Source: a virus
Reading direction: 5' to 3' (one strand)
IMG/VR virus record: IMGVR_UViG_3300023179_000202
Span: 1 to 42,564 of that record
DNA length: 42,564 nt
Below are positions 15,166 through 21,989 of the stretch, piece after piece. Positions within the stretch are counted from its first letter, which is position 1. Each line of letters begins with the position of its first letter. Made by a program: the position numbers and the translations under genes. The notes under the pieces were generated by a model, which saw only the letters and a list, made by a program, of their open reading frames with translations, ran no database searches and was not told where the DNA came from.

Positions 15166-16350
15166 TCACCGCCTGCGCGACAACTTCCACCGTGAGGCGC
15201 CGCACGCACCGAACGCCCGCAAGGGTCGGCGTTGGCCTTCCAAACTAGTGACAGGGGTTCGATTCCCCTTACCCGCTCCAGCATTATCAAGCACATAGGC
15301 GGACGGGGCGGAAAGCGGTTGTCGCCGGTTGTCGGCGCGGTTGTCCGCCTCCACCATCGGGTCGATGTAGACGGCCAGCATGCGCGCCACTTCCGCCTCG
15401 CTCCAACCGAGGCGGCGCGCGATCTGGCCGTTCGACATGCCTTGCGCGGACAGCCTCGACGCGGCGGCTCTGCGCAGCCCGTGCAAGCCCTTGTCGATCC
15501 CGAGCGGGGCGAGTGCTGCGGTCAGGCTGTTGTGCAGGCCGTCGGCGGTCCACGGCTTGCCGAGCGTGTTCGTGAGCACGGTGTCGGCGTTGTCCGGACA
15601 ACCGCGCAATGTGGCGCGCAGGGAGGGGGTGAGGTCGATGATGGCTTCGCGCCCGTACCGTCGCCCTTTTGACGGGCGCCAGCGGATCACGCCGCGCGCG
15701 TCGTCGATCGACGCCCACGTGAGGCGCACCAGATCCTCGCGCCGCAGGCCGGTATCGACGGCAAGGCGCACGGCGGCGGACAAGCGGGCGGGGAGAGAGA
15801 ACACCGCAACCGCGATCTCCGCATCGCTCCACGCCGGCTGCGGCGGCGCGACGTAAAGGCGCGGCATGTCGGCAGTCGGCTTGGCGTCGCTCGGCAACAT
15901 GTCCTGGCGTCGGCCCCACGTCGCCAGTGCGCCCACGACCGTCTTGATCTGGTCCGCCGTGCGCAGCGAGCGCTCCGCCGCTTCGATGCGCCAGGCGCGA
16001 ATGCGATCCCGCCCCCCCTTGCCGGCGAATTGGCGCAGATCGAGATCGCCGAGGCGCTTGCGGGCTTCACGCAGGAACTGGCCGTATAGGTCCTGCGTTT
16101 GCGTGGCGAGGCGGCGGAACTCGAGGCTGCGCTCGTAATCGTCGATGAGGCGCTTCACCGAACCTTCGACGGGGCGATGACGGTTCGCCAGCAGCTCGAG
16201 AATTTCGGCGGCGCGGGGCTCGACTTCCGCCAGCGGGCCGGACCACAGGAGGGGGCCGCCTTCGCCGTCGTAGAGGTACAACCGCCCCTTGGCGATCTTC
16301 CGCCTAACGCCCCTTGGCCACACGATCCCGAGCCCATTGCTTGATGCCAT
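15166..16350 (-). CDS. int: Tyrosine-type site-specific integrase
   Basis: A 394-residue protein. The N-terminal DNA-binding part runs to about 170. The catalytic domain shows Arg203 (DTGLRREDLVRL), Lys228 (RPSKGRRYGRE), the box H290-x-x-R293 (KGLHGLRR), Trp316 in place of the second His (RRLGWSEAE) and the nucleophile Tyr328 (MLAVYID). ATG has GGAGG seven bases upstream. The C-terminal tail GAGKGNRTPVTSLEG is the translation of a tRNA-derived attP (15238-15280), so integration would replace the final residues. It is the last gene of the leftward operon, overlapping the one before by 47 bases. Catalyses recombination between attP and a host tRNA-Gly gene. Confidence 0.93.
   Translation of the reverse strand: MASSNGLGIVWPRGVRRKIAKGRLYLYDGEGGPLLWSGPLAEVEPRAAEILELLANRHRPVEGSVKRLIDDYERSLEFRRLATQTQDLYGQFLREARKRLGDLDLRQFAGKGGRDRIRAWRIEAAERSLRTADQIKTVVGALATWGRRQDMLPSDAKPTADMPRLYVAPPQPAWSDAEIAVAVFSLPARLSAAVRLAVDTGLRREDLVRLTWASIDDARGVIRWRPSKGRRYGREAIIDLTPSLRATLRGCPDNADTVLTNTLGKPWTADGLHNSLTAALAPLGIDKGLHGLRRAAASRLSAQGMSNGQIARRLGWSEAEVARMLAVYIDPMVEADNRADNRRQPLSAPSAYVLDNAGAGKGNRTPVTSLEGQRRPLRAFGACGASRWKLSRRR
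15238..15280 (+). other. attP core: 3' half of tRNA-Gly(UCC)
   Basis: From the anticodon loop TTCCAA through anticodon-stem 3' strand ACTAG, T arm AGGGG-TTCGATT-CCCCT, acceptor 3' strand TACCCGC, discriminator T and CCA. The 5' bases before it (gttggcc) cannot form the partner stem strand CTAGT, so only the 3' half is carried, as in phages that integrate in tRNA genes and restore the gene. The core lies inside the 3' end of the integrase gene. The expected host gene has a GCGGGTA acceptor and a CTAGT anticodon stem. Confidence 0.88.
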
Positions 16351-16615
16351 CGACCGCCTCCGTCTGAGGAGCGGCGGGCGATTCCGGTTGTTGGGGTGTT
16401 AACGCCGGCCTTGCCTGCACGATGAGGCGGCCCGCTTCGTACACGACGACGGCCTCAACGGGGCCGGTCCAGCCGCCATGACGGACGGTGGACAGGGCCA
16501 GTTCGCGCAGGCGGTTGCGGTCGGCGGTGCTGGGGAGGGCGGCGGCGAGTTTGGCCGTAATGACGCTGGCGTGAGCAAACGCGATGGAGAGGCGTTCATC
16601 CGTGGTCGCGGTCAT
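16304..16615 (-). CDS. Unknown early protein upstream of integrase (103 aa)
   Basis: ATG at 16615 with GGGAG spaced seven bases upstream, chosen over a longer frame because the upstream region encodes another small gene. The N-terminal half is helical (LSIAFAHASVITAKLAAAL), then a short beta segment (VEAVVVYEAGRLIVQARP), a Pro/Gln/Ala linker and a helical tail. It overlaps the integrase start by 47 bases. A directionality factor is possible by position, but it has no clear winged-helix pattern. Confidence 0.6.
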   Translation of the reverse strand: MTATTDERLSIAFAHASVITAKLAAALPSTADRNRLRELALSTVRHGGWTGPVEAVVVYEAGRLIVQARPALTPQQPESPAAPQTEAVDGIKQWARDRVAKGR

Positions 16616-16749
16616 TTCTCCCACCCCTCGCAAACGTCGCCATCGAAAACCAAATACGCAGCCTTCGGATGATAGCAGCGGCCCGAAAACCAAAAGCGGC
16701 ATACCCGGACCCGGCCTTGGGTTGTGAAGGCGCTACAGGGTTGGGTCAC
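16612..16749 (-). CDS. 45-aa Cys/aromatic-rich small protein
   Basis: GTG start at 16749 preceded by AAGGA, stop overlapping the next ATG (ATGA). The 45 residues contain Cys5, Cys17, Cys24 and Cys39 with FWFSGRCYHPKAAYLVFDGD between them, consistent with a tiny zinc-binding fold. It fills a 117-bp gap between neighbouring genes exactly and overlaps both, which supports it. Function unknown. Confidence 0.65.
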   Translation of the reverse strand: MTQPCSAFTTQGRVRVCRFWFSGRCYHPKAAYLVFDGDVCEGWEK

Positions 16750-16951
16750 CGGCTTGTTCCTTCGGTGCGTGCTCGCCGCACCATGTCATCTGTTTTCGCG
16801 GGGGGAAAAAGTAGACGTACTCAATCCCAGACGCGCCTTTGCAGACCCACGGCATAGTGCTTCGGATTTGGCACGATCCGTCCATGCCCAGCTCGTCACG
16901 CCCGCCAGAGAACCGATAGAAATGCGCGCACGTCTCACACGTCTTTCGCAT
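16733..16951 (-). CDS. Cys-rich putative zinc-binding protein, paralogue A (72 aa)
   Basis: Start at 16951 (MRKTCETC). Cys pairs CETC at the N-terminus, two central Cys (GSCQIR, WVCKGA) and WCGEHAPK near the end fit a small zinc ribbon. The neighbour at 16935-17138 has the same first eight residues and the same WCGEHAPK ending, so they arose by duplication. Stop-start overlap with the upstream gene is 17 bases. Role unknown; small zinc proteins of this type are common in phage early regions. Confidence 0.75.
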   Translation of the reverse strand: MRKTCETCAHFYRFSGGRDELGMDGSCQIRSTMPWVCKGASGIEYVYFFPPRKQMTWCGEHAPKEQAGDPTL

Positions 16952-17138
16952 CGCCCGCCTCCTGTTGCTTCGGCGCGTGCTCGCCGCACCAGTCGTAATG
17001 TTCTTTTTGGACTTCTTGCGGGTAACGCTTGCAAACAGGAATGCTGTAACTCGTGCGTGGGCCTCTGGGGTCGCGCTCATTCGGCGCAGAAATCAAAATC
17101 GTTCCCCACCAGCGGCACGTCTCACACGTCTTTCGCAT
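16935..17138 (-). CDS. Cys-rich putative zinc-binding protein, paralogue B (67 aa)
   Basis: Begins MRKTCETCRWWG and ends WCGEHAPKQQEAGDAKDV. Central KRYPQEVQKEHYDWC differs from paralogue A, but the Cys framework is kept. The last 17 bases of this gene encode GDAKDV-stop in one frame and MRKTC of paralogue A in another; the gene upstream of this one ends with the same trick. Probably zinc-binding; function unknown. Confidence 0.75.
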   Translation of the reverse strand: MRKTCETCRWWGTILISAPNERDPRGPRTSYSIPVCKRYPQEVQKEHYDWCGEHAPKQQEAGDAKDV

Positions 17139-17484
17139 CCCCGCCTCCCTGCGCCAGGAACGCGCGGAGGGCGGCGCGGGCGCACGACTGCCAATACGTC
17201 CGTTGCATAATGAAGCGATTGGCCTTCACTTCCTCGTTGTAACCCTCGTAAAGCGTTGAATCGCAAATCGCCCTCGCCACCCTCTCCACGTCCGCCTCGC
17301 TCGGCTCCGCGCCGACGACGCGCAGGCCGGACGATCCGCGGCCTCGCAGCACGTCTATTGCGTCGCCGGTCGCCTTGCGGAGTTCAAGGTATACTTCGGG
17401 CTCGGTCGTGAGGTAGCAACACGCATTGCCGACAGCCAAAGCGAGGTTGTCTGCGACCTCGCGCGCTTTTGGGTCATGCGTCAT
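17122..17484 (-). CDS. Early protein of unknown function (120 aa)
   Basis: ATG 17484 (MTHDPKAREVADN) chosen because a 53-aa gene ends over it with ATGA overlap. The product is helical; SEADVERVARAICDS and the following Tyr/Arg-rich helix resemble small phage proteins with an 'ERVARAI' helix often found in alphaproteobacterial phages. It ends GGGDAKDV, overlapping the next start by 17 bases. No enzymatic motif. Confidence 0.7.
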   Translation of the reverse strand: MTHDPKAREVADNLALAVGNACCYLTTEPEVYLELRKATGDAIDVLRGRGSSGLRVVGAEPSEADVERVARAICDSTLYEGYNEEVKANRFIMQRTYWQSCARAALRAFLAQGGGDAKDV

Positions 17485-17642
17485 GATCGGGCCTCCCGCC
17501 GTTGAGCGATCCGAACAAGGATCATCCGCTCCACTGTGCCCAAATCGTAGTTCACGGGCATCATGCCCAACGCAATGCGCAGGCAATCCATGCCAAGACA
17601 CACCATGCGCCTGTGCGCCTCCGTTCGCTCGTCATGCTTCAT
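17481..17642 (-). CDS. 53-aa early protein
   Basis: ATG at 17642 overlaps the end of the DUF6527 gene by 11 bases; the stop overlaps the next start by ATGA. The peptide (MKHDERTEAHRRMVCLGMDC then a Leu/Met-rich helix and RIAQRREARS) is helical and fills the only gap between two genes. Too short to assign; support comes from precise coupling on both sides. Confidence 0.6.
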   Translation of the reverse strand: MKHDERTEAHRRMVCLGMDCLRIALGMMPVNYDLGTVERMILVRIAQRREARS

Positions 17643-17961
17643 CGGAGTGTTCTTCAATTTCCGGCAGGTCGACCGTCTGCCCCCTCAGCGCGTGCGTGCA
17701 GTCGTCAAGGAACTGGATGCGGCCATCGGTAACAAAGCTGTGGCAGACGGAGGGGCATCCTTCCGGCGTGTCGGCGTCTTTGCCGTTGTAGGTGACGAGG
17801 ATTGACGGGCTTAGCGTGGGCCGTTCGTAGTAGCCGTTAAAGGCCCAGTTCGGGCGGCTTTCGCCATGCACCGGCAACATGTGCGGGCCATCACAGCCGG
17901 GGCAATCGACGCGGACATAGGCTCGACCGTAGCCGTCCTTTGCTTTTTTCGCTCGGGCCAT
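17632..17961 (-). CDS. DUF6527-like early protein (109 aa)
   Basis: ATG 17961 (MARAKKAKDG). The pattern CPGCDGPHMLPV, then WAFNG, PTLSPSILV and CHSFVTDGRIQFLDDC-TH with two Cys pairs and His residues is that of a small widely distributed phage family (DUF6527 in my reading), probably metal-binding through CPGC, H and the later Cys/His residues. Function of the family is unknown. Start overlaps upstream stop by TGATG. Fairly sure of the family, not of the role. Confidence 0.75.
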   Translation of the reverse strand: MARAKKAKDGYGRAYVRVDCPGCDGPHMLPVHGESRPNWAFNGYYERPTLSPSILVTYNGKDADTPEGCPSVCHSFVTDGRIQFLDDCTHALRGQTVDLPEIEEHSDEA

Positions 17962-18161
17962 CAGATCAGTCCTTTGTCTTTCGCCAACCATTCAGGGAGT
18001 GTCAGCACGCCATCGGCCAACTCGGCTTGCGACTTGGGTATCCAGATGGCGTTTTCGCGCTCGCCATCGTCGGAAACGAGCCACGCTTTCGCGGTCTCGT
18101 GGTGAAGCTGCACGGCGCAGTCGATCAAGTCGGATCGGCGCACTCGATCGTCATCAGCCAT
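17961..18161 (-). CDS. Small early protein with 'AWLVSDDGE...WIPKSQ' pattern (66 aa)
   Basis: A compact beta-type protein: LHHETAKAWLVSDDGERENA then IWIPKSQAEL and a C-terminal PEWLAKDKGLI. This pattern recurs in small phage and plasmid proteins of unknown role. Coupled at both ends (overlap with 18154 gene, TGATG with the next). No metal or catalytic motif. Confidence 0.7.
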   Translation of the reverse strand: MADDDRVRRSDLIDCAVQLHHETAKAWLVSDDGERENAIWIPKSQAELADGVLTLPEWLAKDKGLI

Positions 18162-18594
18162 TCTCGGCCTCCATAATCTTCGCCTCCAGCATCGCGGCGA
18201 GGAGGGCCAGGGCGGGGGTTGCCGCTGATTGATGGCGAAGCCCGTATGCGCGCAGCGGCGACGGCACCCACACGCTTGCGCGCGGCTTGATCGCGGCGTT
18301 CGTCACGCTCCAGTGTACCCCCGGCAACGCCCGCTCCACCAGGGCGAGGGCGGCGTCGAGGCTGGCGGTGTACTCCGGAATCACCACAAGCCTGCCGGTC
18401 GCGTCTCGCGTTTCGTCAATAACGTATGGCGTTTTCCAGTGATTGACGTGCCGCGTCTCGCGTGTCGCGCCAGGGGTCAGCGCCAACCAAACAACGACAT
18501 CAGTCTCCCGATCCGCCCCCGTCGCGCTTTTCACGCGCTCCAGCAGCTCGCGCAGGGTCGCGGGGGTCGCGGGGGTCGCGGTGATGTCAGTCAT
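18154..18594 (-). CDS. Phage ABA-sandwich-like protein (146 aa)
   Basis: Start at ATG 18594. TLRELLERVKSATGADRETD followed by VVWLAL, later SLDAALALVERALPG-x-x-W and the end ATPALALLAAMLEA match the 'phage ABA sandwich' family pattern: two repeats pack beta strands between helices. Near the N-terminus a GGGGTCGCG-type 9-bp repeat encodes ATPATP. Family role unknown, common in early regions of proteobacterial phages. Confidence 0.75.
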   Translation of the reverse strand: MTDITATPATPATLRELLERVKSATGADRETDVVVWLALTPGATRETRHVNHWKTPYVIDETRDATGRLVVIPEYTASLDAALALVERALPGVHWSVTNAAIKPRASVWVPSPLRAYGLRHQSAATPALALLAAMLEAKIMEAENG

Positions 18595-18835
18595 GGCGGC
18601 TGTATTCCTCAATAGGCGAGCTGATCGTGTAGATGTGAAACTCCTCGTAAAGCTGGATCAGCGTGACCTCGAACGATGCTGCCTCTTTCAGTTCGCTGAA
18701 GCGCCGCTGCGCCGCCGCCATCGCTTGTTCGCGCGTTGGGAGGAGGTCTTCCTCGCGGTACGGGAAATACTCGTACTCAGGTTTGCGATCCCCGGCGAAG
18801 GTCGTTTTGATCGTCCAGCGTTCTTGCGTTCTCAT
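18587..18835 (-). CDS. Early protein of unknown function (82 aa)
   Basis: ATG 18835 (MRTQERWTIK). A small alpha/beta protein with an aromatic N-terminal strand (YEYFPYREED) and a helix (REQAMAAAQRRFSELKEA) ending in a second strand (VTLIQLYEEFHIYTI). Overlaps both neighbours by 4-8 bases. Nothing catalytic seen. Confidence 0.65.
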   Translation of the reverse strand: MRTQERWTIKTTFAGDRKPEYEYFPYREEDLLPTREQAMAAAQRRFSELKEAASFEVTLIQLYEEFHIYTISSPIEEYSRHD

Positions 18836-19071
18836 GGCGTGTCTCCGAGGGCGGCGTAACGATCTGCGGCAATGTTGTGGATGCGCTCTAACTGCCCCGC
18901 GGCGGCGCGGAGGGCGGTGGCGGTTTCTTCCTCGCTTGTCGACGTGAACATCTGCTCTTGCCAAGCGACAGCCGCGCGGTTCGCTTCTTCATACTCGGCA
19001 AGATCGCGCGCATTTTGTTCGTGCTTTTCCGCCAGCTCCACGAGCCGCGCGGGGGTGATGGGGTCAGTCAT
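18832..19071 (-). CDS. Helical early protein of unknown function (79 aa)
   Basis: ATG 19071 (MTDPITPARL). Nearly all-helical and acidic, with heptad-like spacing (LVELAEKHEQNARDLAEYEE and TALRAAAGQLERIHNIAA), so probably a coiled-coil or helical hairpin. Coupled by ATGA to the downstream gene and overlapping the Dam gene upstream. Role unknown. Confidence 0.65.
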   Translation of the reverse strand: MTDPITPARLVELAEKHEQNARDLAEYEEANRAAVAWQEQMFTSTSEEETATALRAAAGQLERIHNIAADRYAALGDTP

Positions 19072-19543
19072 GGCGGCCTCGCAAAACAAAACACGCAATG
19101 TGTCGCCCGGTGCCCGGCCCGACAGATCCGTCCTCCGTAGCCAGCCATCTCACGTCACCAAGGTTGCGAACCTCCGCGCCCGCGGCCAACAACATCAGCA
19201 CCCACTTATCGATCGGGTAGACAAGCACGGACTGTTTGCCTTGCTGCTGTTCTGCGATTGCCTTGCGCACCCAAGCCGTCATGCCTTTCTTGCGCCCCTC
19301 ATGGATGATCGAGCCAAAAGGCGGATTGACATAGTTCGATCGCCCCCACGGCGCTGTAAGCCCGTCGAAATCGTCCGGCTTTGGAAACGGACAGGGATCG
19401 AAATCAAACGAGAACTCAGCGTTCAGGCGCGTGTAAAGGTCTGGCGGCGTCAGCCAGTAATGCTTGCCGTCGTCGCCGTTGCCGTCGTGAAATTTGTTAG
19501 ACACGCGCGACTCTGGAAGCGGAAACAACAAAGGCTCGCTCAT
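19064..19543 (-). CDS. Phage Dam-type N6-adenine DNA methyltransferase (159 aa)
   Basis: The size and motif order fit the phage Dam family: WLTPPDLY near the N-terminus (residues 30-37), FDFDPCPFP (about 46-54), catalytic motif YVNPPFG with NPPF at 73-76, then helices and VLVYP. It transfers a methyl group from AdoMet to adenine in DNA; the site is not readable. In temperate phages it can protect DNA from host restriction. Overlaps by 4 bases with the upstream gene. One of three DNA methyltransferases here, with no restriction nuclease beside it. Confidence 0.88.
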   Translation of the reverse strand: MSEPLLFPLPESRVSNKFHDGNGDDGKHYWLTPPDLYTRLNAEFSFDFDPCPFPKPDDFDGLTAPWGRSNYVNPPFGSIIHEGRKKGMTAWVRKAIAEQQQGKQSVLVYPIDKWVLMLLAAGAEVRNLGDVRWLATEDGSVGPGTGRHIACFVLRGRHD

Positions 19544-20070
19544 GGCGCATCTCCGAGGGCGGCGCGGGCGAAATCCGCAGTCTTTTGCCGGACGATTGCG
19601 CGGGCCTCCGCATAGCGCGAGATGGCGTCCATCAAGCCTTGATCCGGCCCGGCCACGCCGCCAGTCGTCTGCGCGGCAACGGAAAGCGCATCGGCCGCGC
19701 GTGTGTAATCATGCATCCACGAAGGCCACGCGGCTTTGAGCACAAACGCCTCCCGCGCCTGCGCGGCCTCAAGGGCGGCGGCGAGGCGGGTGACATTGTT
19801 GCGCGCCCAGGCGATAAACTCGGCATCGGTTCGCGCATCGCCTTCGCCCAACTCCGAGCCGCGCACACCGTCCGTCGTGACGATGTACCGCGTCATCCGC
19901 TGGCCGTCCGGCGTTTCGGCGGCACCCGCATCAAACACCGTGCCGATCAGCCAATCATGTCCGACTTCGGACATTTCATTGACACGCCAAGGGCCTGACG
20001 TGGCGGCTGCAATCCTTTCTCGCGCCTCCGCCACGAGCGCGGCGACGTCGTCAGGGGTGGGGGTGGTCAT
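19540..20070 (-). CDS. Ead/Ea22-like early protein (176 aa)
   Basis: ATG 20070 (MTTPTPDD). The pattern ARERIAAATSGPWRV followed later by DAEFIAWARNNVTRLAAALE is that of Ead/Ea22-like proteins widespread in leftward early operons of lambdoid and alphaproteobacterial phages; their function is unknown. The C-terminal part is helical. Overlaps the methyltransferase upstream by ATGA. Confident in the pattern, not in any activity. Confidence 0.7.
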   Translation of the reverse strand: MTTPTPDDVAALVAEARERIAAATSGPWRVNEMSEVGHDWLIGTVFDAGAAETPDGQRMTRYIVTTDGVRGSELGEGDARTDAEFIAWARNNVTRLAAALEAAQAREAFVLKAAWPSWMHDYTRAADALSVAAQTTGGVAGPDQGLMDAISRYAEARAIVRQKTADFARAALGDAP

Positions 20071-20960
20071 GGACGGGGCTCCAGTGTGACGGGCAGGTAC
20101 GCACGCGCAATCCAGTGCGACAGCGCGAAGGGGATCTTGGCGATGCGGGCGGACGCGGCTTTGCGGCGCGAGGATTTGCTTGGCAACGAACAAAGGTTCT
20201 GGTCGAACCATTCCGCGCCCGCGCCCGCGCCCTTGCGCCCTTCCTCAACATGCCGCGCCACGCTCTCGCTCTGAAAGCTGCGCCCGCTGCCGTCGAAGCG
20301 GAAGCCGGGGTTTTTGCGGCCAGCGCGTTCGAGCAACGCCTCGCGCACCTGCGCGCCCTGCGCGCCCGGATTAAACGCCAGCCCCGGCGTGTGGTCCGGG
20401 TGATTGGGGTGACGCCAGCCCGCGCCGACACCCGGCACCTTAACACCGCCAAGCGTGCGCGGCATCAGCGCCGGCACGTCGCCCCACAGGTAATAGCTGC
20501 CGAAGTTCCAGCGTGCGCGGCCCACCCACGGCTCCGTTCCGCGCACGTTCTCCACGACGAGCGGGATGCGCCGCCCCGCCGCCTGGCTCGCCTCGCGCTG
20601 GATGCGGAAGCACGCATCGAACAGGGCATTGAGGTCCGCGATCGTGCGCGAGCCTTTGTAGCCCTCAGGAAAATCGCCCTCGCCACGCAGGGCGCGGGCG
20701 ATCTGTTTCGCGCGGGACCACGGCATAGCCATGTAAGAATACTCCGTACACGGTGGCGAGGCGACGATCAGGTCTGCGTCCGCAAACTGCGCGCCGTCGA
20801 GCGTCAGCACGTCCTGAAGCACCAGGCGCGCGGGGTAGCGTTCGCCGTCATATTCGTGCGCCTCGATGTCGTAGCCGGTCACGTCGTAGCCCGCTGCAAG
20901 CAAGCCCTCCGTCCAGCCGCCGAGACCGCAGAACAAGTCGATCGCGCGGGGCTTTCTCAC
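20067..20960 (-). CDS. C5-cytosine DNA methyltransferase (297 aa)
   Basis: GTG 20960 is the likely start: GGGAGAGG lies just upstream and MRKPRAIDLFCGLGGWTEGL begins exactly at motif I. Motif IV SPPCTEYSY carries the catalytic Cys (71), and VVENVRG (about 135-141) is motif VI. The C-terminal third is variable, as for target recognition domains. It methylates cytosine C5 in a site not predictable here. The end of a 30-aa gene overlaps the start (GTGA). The distal motif region is short compared with bacterial Dcm enzymes, usual for phage versions. Confidence 0.88.
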   Translation of the reverse strand: MRKPRAIDLFCGLGGWTEGLLAAGYDVTGYDIEAHEYDGERYPARLVLQDVLTLDGAQFADADLIVASPPCTEYSYMAMPWSRAKQIARALRGEGDFPEGYKGSRTIADLNALFDACFRIQREASQAAGRRIPLVVENVRGTEPWVGRARWNFGSYYLWGDVPALMPRTLGGVKVPGVGAGWRHPNHPDHTPGLAFNPGAQGAQVREALLERAGRKNPGFRFDGSGRSFQSESVARHVEEGRKGAGAGAEWFDQNLCSLPSKSSRRKAASARIAKIPFALSHWIARAYLPVTLEPRP

Positions 20961-21049
20961 GGCCTCTCCCTCGCAATCAAGGCACACGCCAACAGAAACA
21001 CGAGCACGCCTATCAGCGCGGACGCGAGGAGGTCGTTGAGAGAGATCAT
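20957..21049 (-). CDS. 30-aa single-pass membrane peptide
   Basis: ATG 21049 overlaps the upstream stop (ATGA) and its own stop overlaps the methyltransferase GTG (GTGA). The peptide is MISLNDLLASALIGVLVFLL followed by ACALIARERP, a single hydrophobic helix with a basic end. The exact coupling on both sides makes a real gene likely; no function can be given. Confidence 0.6.
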   Translation of the reverse strand: MISLNDLLASALIGVLVFLLACALIARERP

Positions 21050-21228
21050 GAGCGCCGCCCCCGCAGGTCGACGACCTTCGGCTCCTCTCGAGGAGGGATG
21101 GGATCGCGCGCCTTGGGCGGCGAGGCGCCGGTGTCATTCAGGGAAAGCGCGACGCCAAACGCCGCGCCAAGCAAGAACACGAACACCGTGATGATGATGG
21201 TGCAGATGATAAGGAGGAGGTTGATCAT
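21046..21228 (-). CDS. Small single-pass membrane protein (60 aa)
   Basis: The first 31 residues are a strong hydrophobic helix (LLLIICTIIITVFVFLLGAA), followed by a hydrophilic Pro/Arg-rich tail. Coupled by TGATG to the upstream gene and by ATGA to the next. An N-terminal anchor with a short cytoplasmic tail; role unknown. Confidence 0.75.
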   Translation of the reverse strand: MINLLLIICTIIITVFVFLLGAAFGVALSLNDTGASPPKARDPIPPREEPKVVDLRGRRS

Positions 21229-21506
21229 CAGTAGCGGCTCCGCTGCTCACGGTCGGCATAGTCGATCGCGTAGGCCTCAAGCTCGCGCTCCTCGTCCGCA
21301 GTCAACGTCACGTCGGGGCGCCAGAACAGCTCAGCATGCGTGCATTGTCCGGGCTCGTCCCACGTATCGGGGTAGCCGGGCTGGATGCGGTACTCGACAT
21401 TGAGCGTCGTGACGCTTTCGTTTTCGTCCGCGTCGTAGCGGATGAGGTCGTACGAGAACTTTCCCTGCTCCCATTTCGGGGCAGGGGTGTTGCGGGTCAA
21501 GGCCAT
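21228..21506 (-). CDS. Early protein of unknown function (92 aa)
   Basis: ATG 21506 (MALTRNTPAPKWEQG) overlaps the stop of the preceding gene (TGATG). The product is acidic with several Trp/Tyr and a C-terminal helix (LTADEERELEAYAIDYADRE). No known motif. Good coupling supports the gene. Confidence 0.7.
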   Translation of the reverse strand: MALTRNTPAPKWEQGKFSYDLIRYDADENESVTTLNVEYRIQPGYPDTWDEPGQCTHAELFWRPDVTLTADEERELEAYAIDYADREQRSRY

Positions 21507-21730
21507 CACCGCCCCCACGCGCCAACCGGCACGCCGTAAATCTGCGCGTTGCCGTTGTCCCAGATCGCGGCAAACACCGGGCCACGCGTCAGCCACGTGC
21601 CCATGTCATACGGGCGCACGAGACCATGATCCGTGCGCTGAAGATACGTTTGCCCGCTCTCGCGAAACGGGGACAGGCCCATGAAATTGTAATAGTGCGG
21701 ATAGAAATTGTAATAGTGCGGATACATCAT
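21506..21730 (-). CDS. 74-aa protein with duplicated YPHYYNF heptapeptide
   Basis: ATG 21730 follows GGAGGGTGAG; the next codon is also ATG. The N-terminus is MMYPHYYNFYPHYYNFMGL, caused by a perfect 21-bp tandem duplication (21683-21724). The remainder (LRTDHGLV-like basic part, then WLTRGPVFAAIWDNGNAQIY) looks like a small beta domain. Homologues with one or several heptapeptides would be informative. Function unknown. Confidence 0.65.
   Translation of the reverse strand: MMYPHYYNFYPHYYNFMGLSPFRESGQTYLQRTDHGLVRPYDMGTWLTRGPVFAAIWDNGNAQIYGVPVGAWGR
21683..21724. repeat. Perfect 21-bp tandem repeat, two units
   Basis: Unit 21683-21703 is repeated base for base at 21704-21724. It keeps the reading frame of the leftward 74-aa gene and adds one copy of YPHYYNF. 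Both copies are identical, indicating a recent slippage event. Confidence 0.95.
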
Positions 21731-21731
21731 C

Positions 21732-21989
21732 TCACCCTCCCCAAACCGCCCAGCCGCCAGCATACGGCCGCGTTTGGCGGCGCCAGGCTTCGGTTTCCTC
21801 GCACCCCTCTGGCGACAAGTCGTAATCCAGCGTGCGCACATCCTTCGCGATTGCGGCGATCGTCCTGATCACCTCCTCGATCTGGCTCCGCTCGCTGCGG
21901 TATTCGTGCGGCCCGTCGCGCAGTTCGCCGAGCGCGAGGTAGAGCTCGTCGAGGGCGCGGGTGATCGGGGGGAGGCAGGGGTGAGTCAT
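21732..21989 (-). CDS. Early protein, paralogue of 22069-22275 (85 aa)
   Basis: ATG 21989. N-terminal 38 residues (MTHPCLPPITRALDELYLAL and on through GPHEYRSERSQ) closely match the next upstream gene but one, including long stretches of identical DNA. The rest is helical with a Trp-rich end (GGWAVWGG). Coupled by ATGA to the 41-aa membrane gene. Role unknown. Confidence 0.7.
   Translation of the reverse strand: MTHPCLPPITRALDELYLALGELRDGPHEYRSERSQIEEVIRTIAAIAKDVRTLDYDLSPEGCEETEAWRRQTRPYAGGWAVWGG

Noticed and set aside
15238-15280. Complete tRNA gene
   Set aside because: Only the half from the anticodon loop to CCA is present; the 5' acceptor, D arm and 5' anticodon strand are missing.
15057-15296. 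Leftward frame containing RVRGIEPLSLVWKA
   Set aside because: This peptide is a well-known false translation of a tRNA 3' end; here it comes from the attP core.
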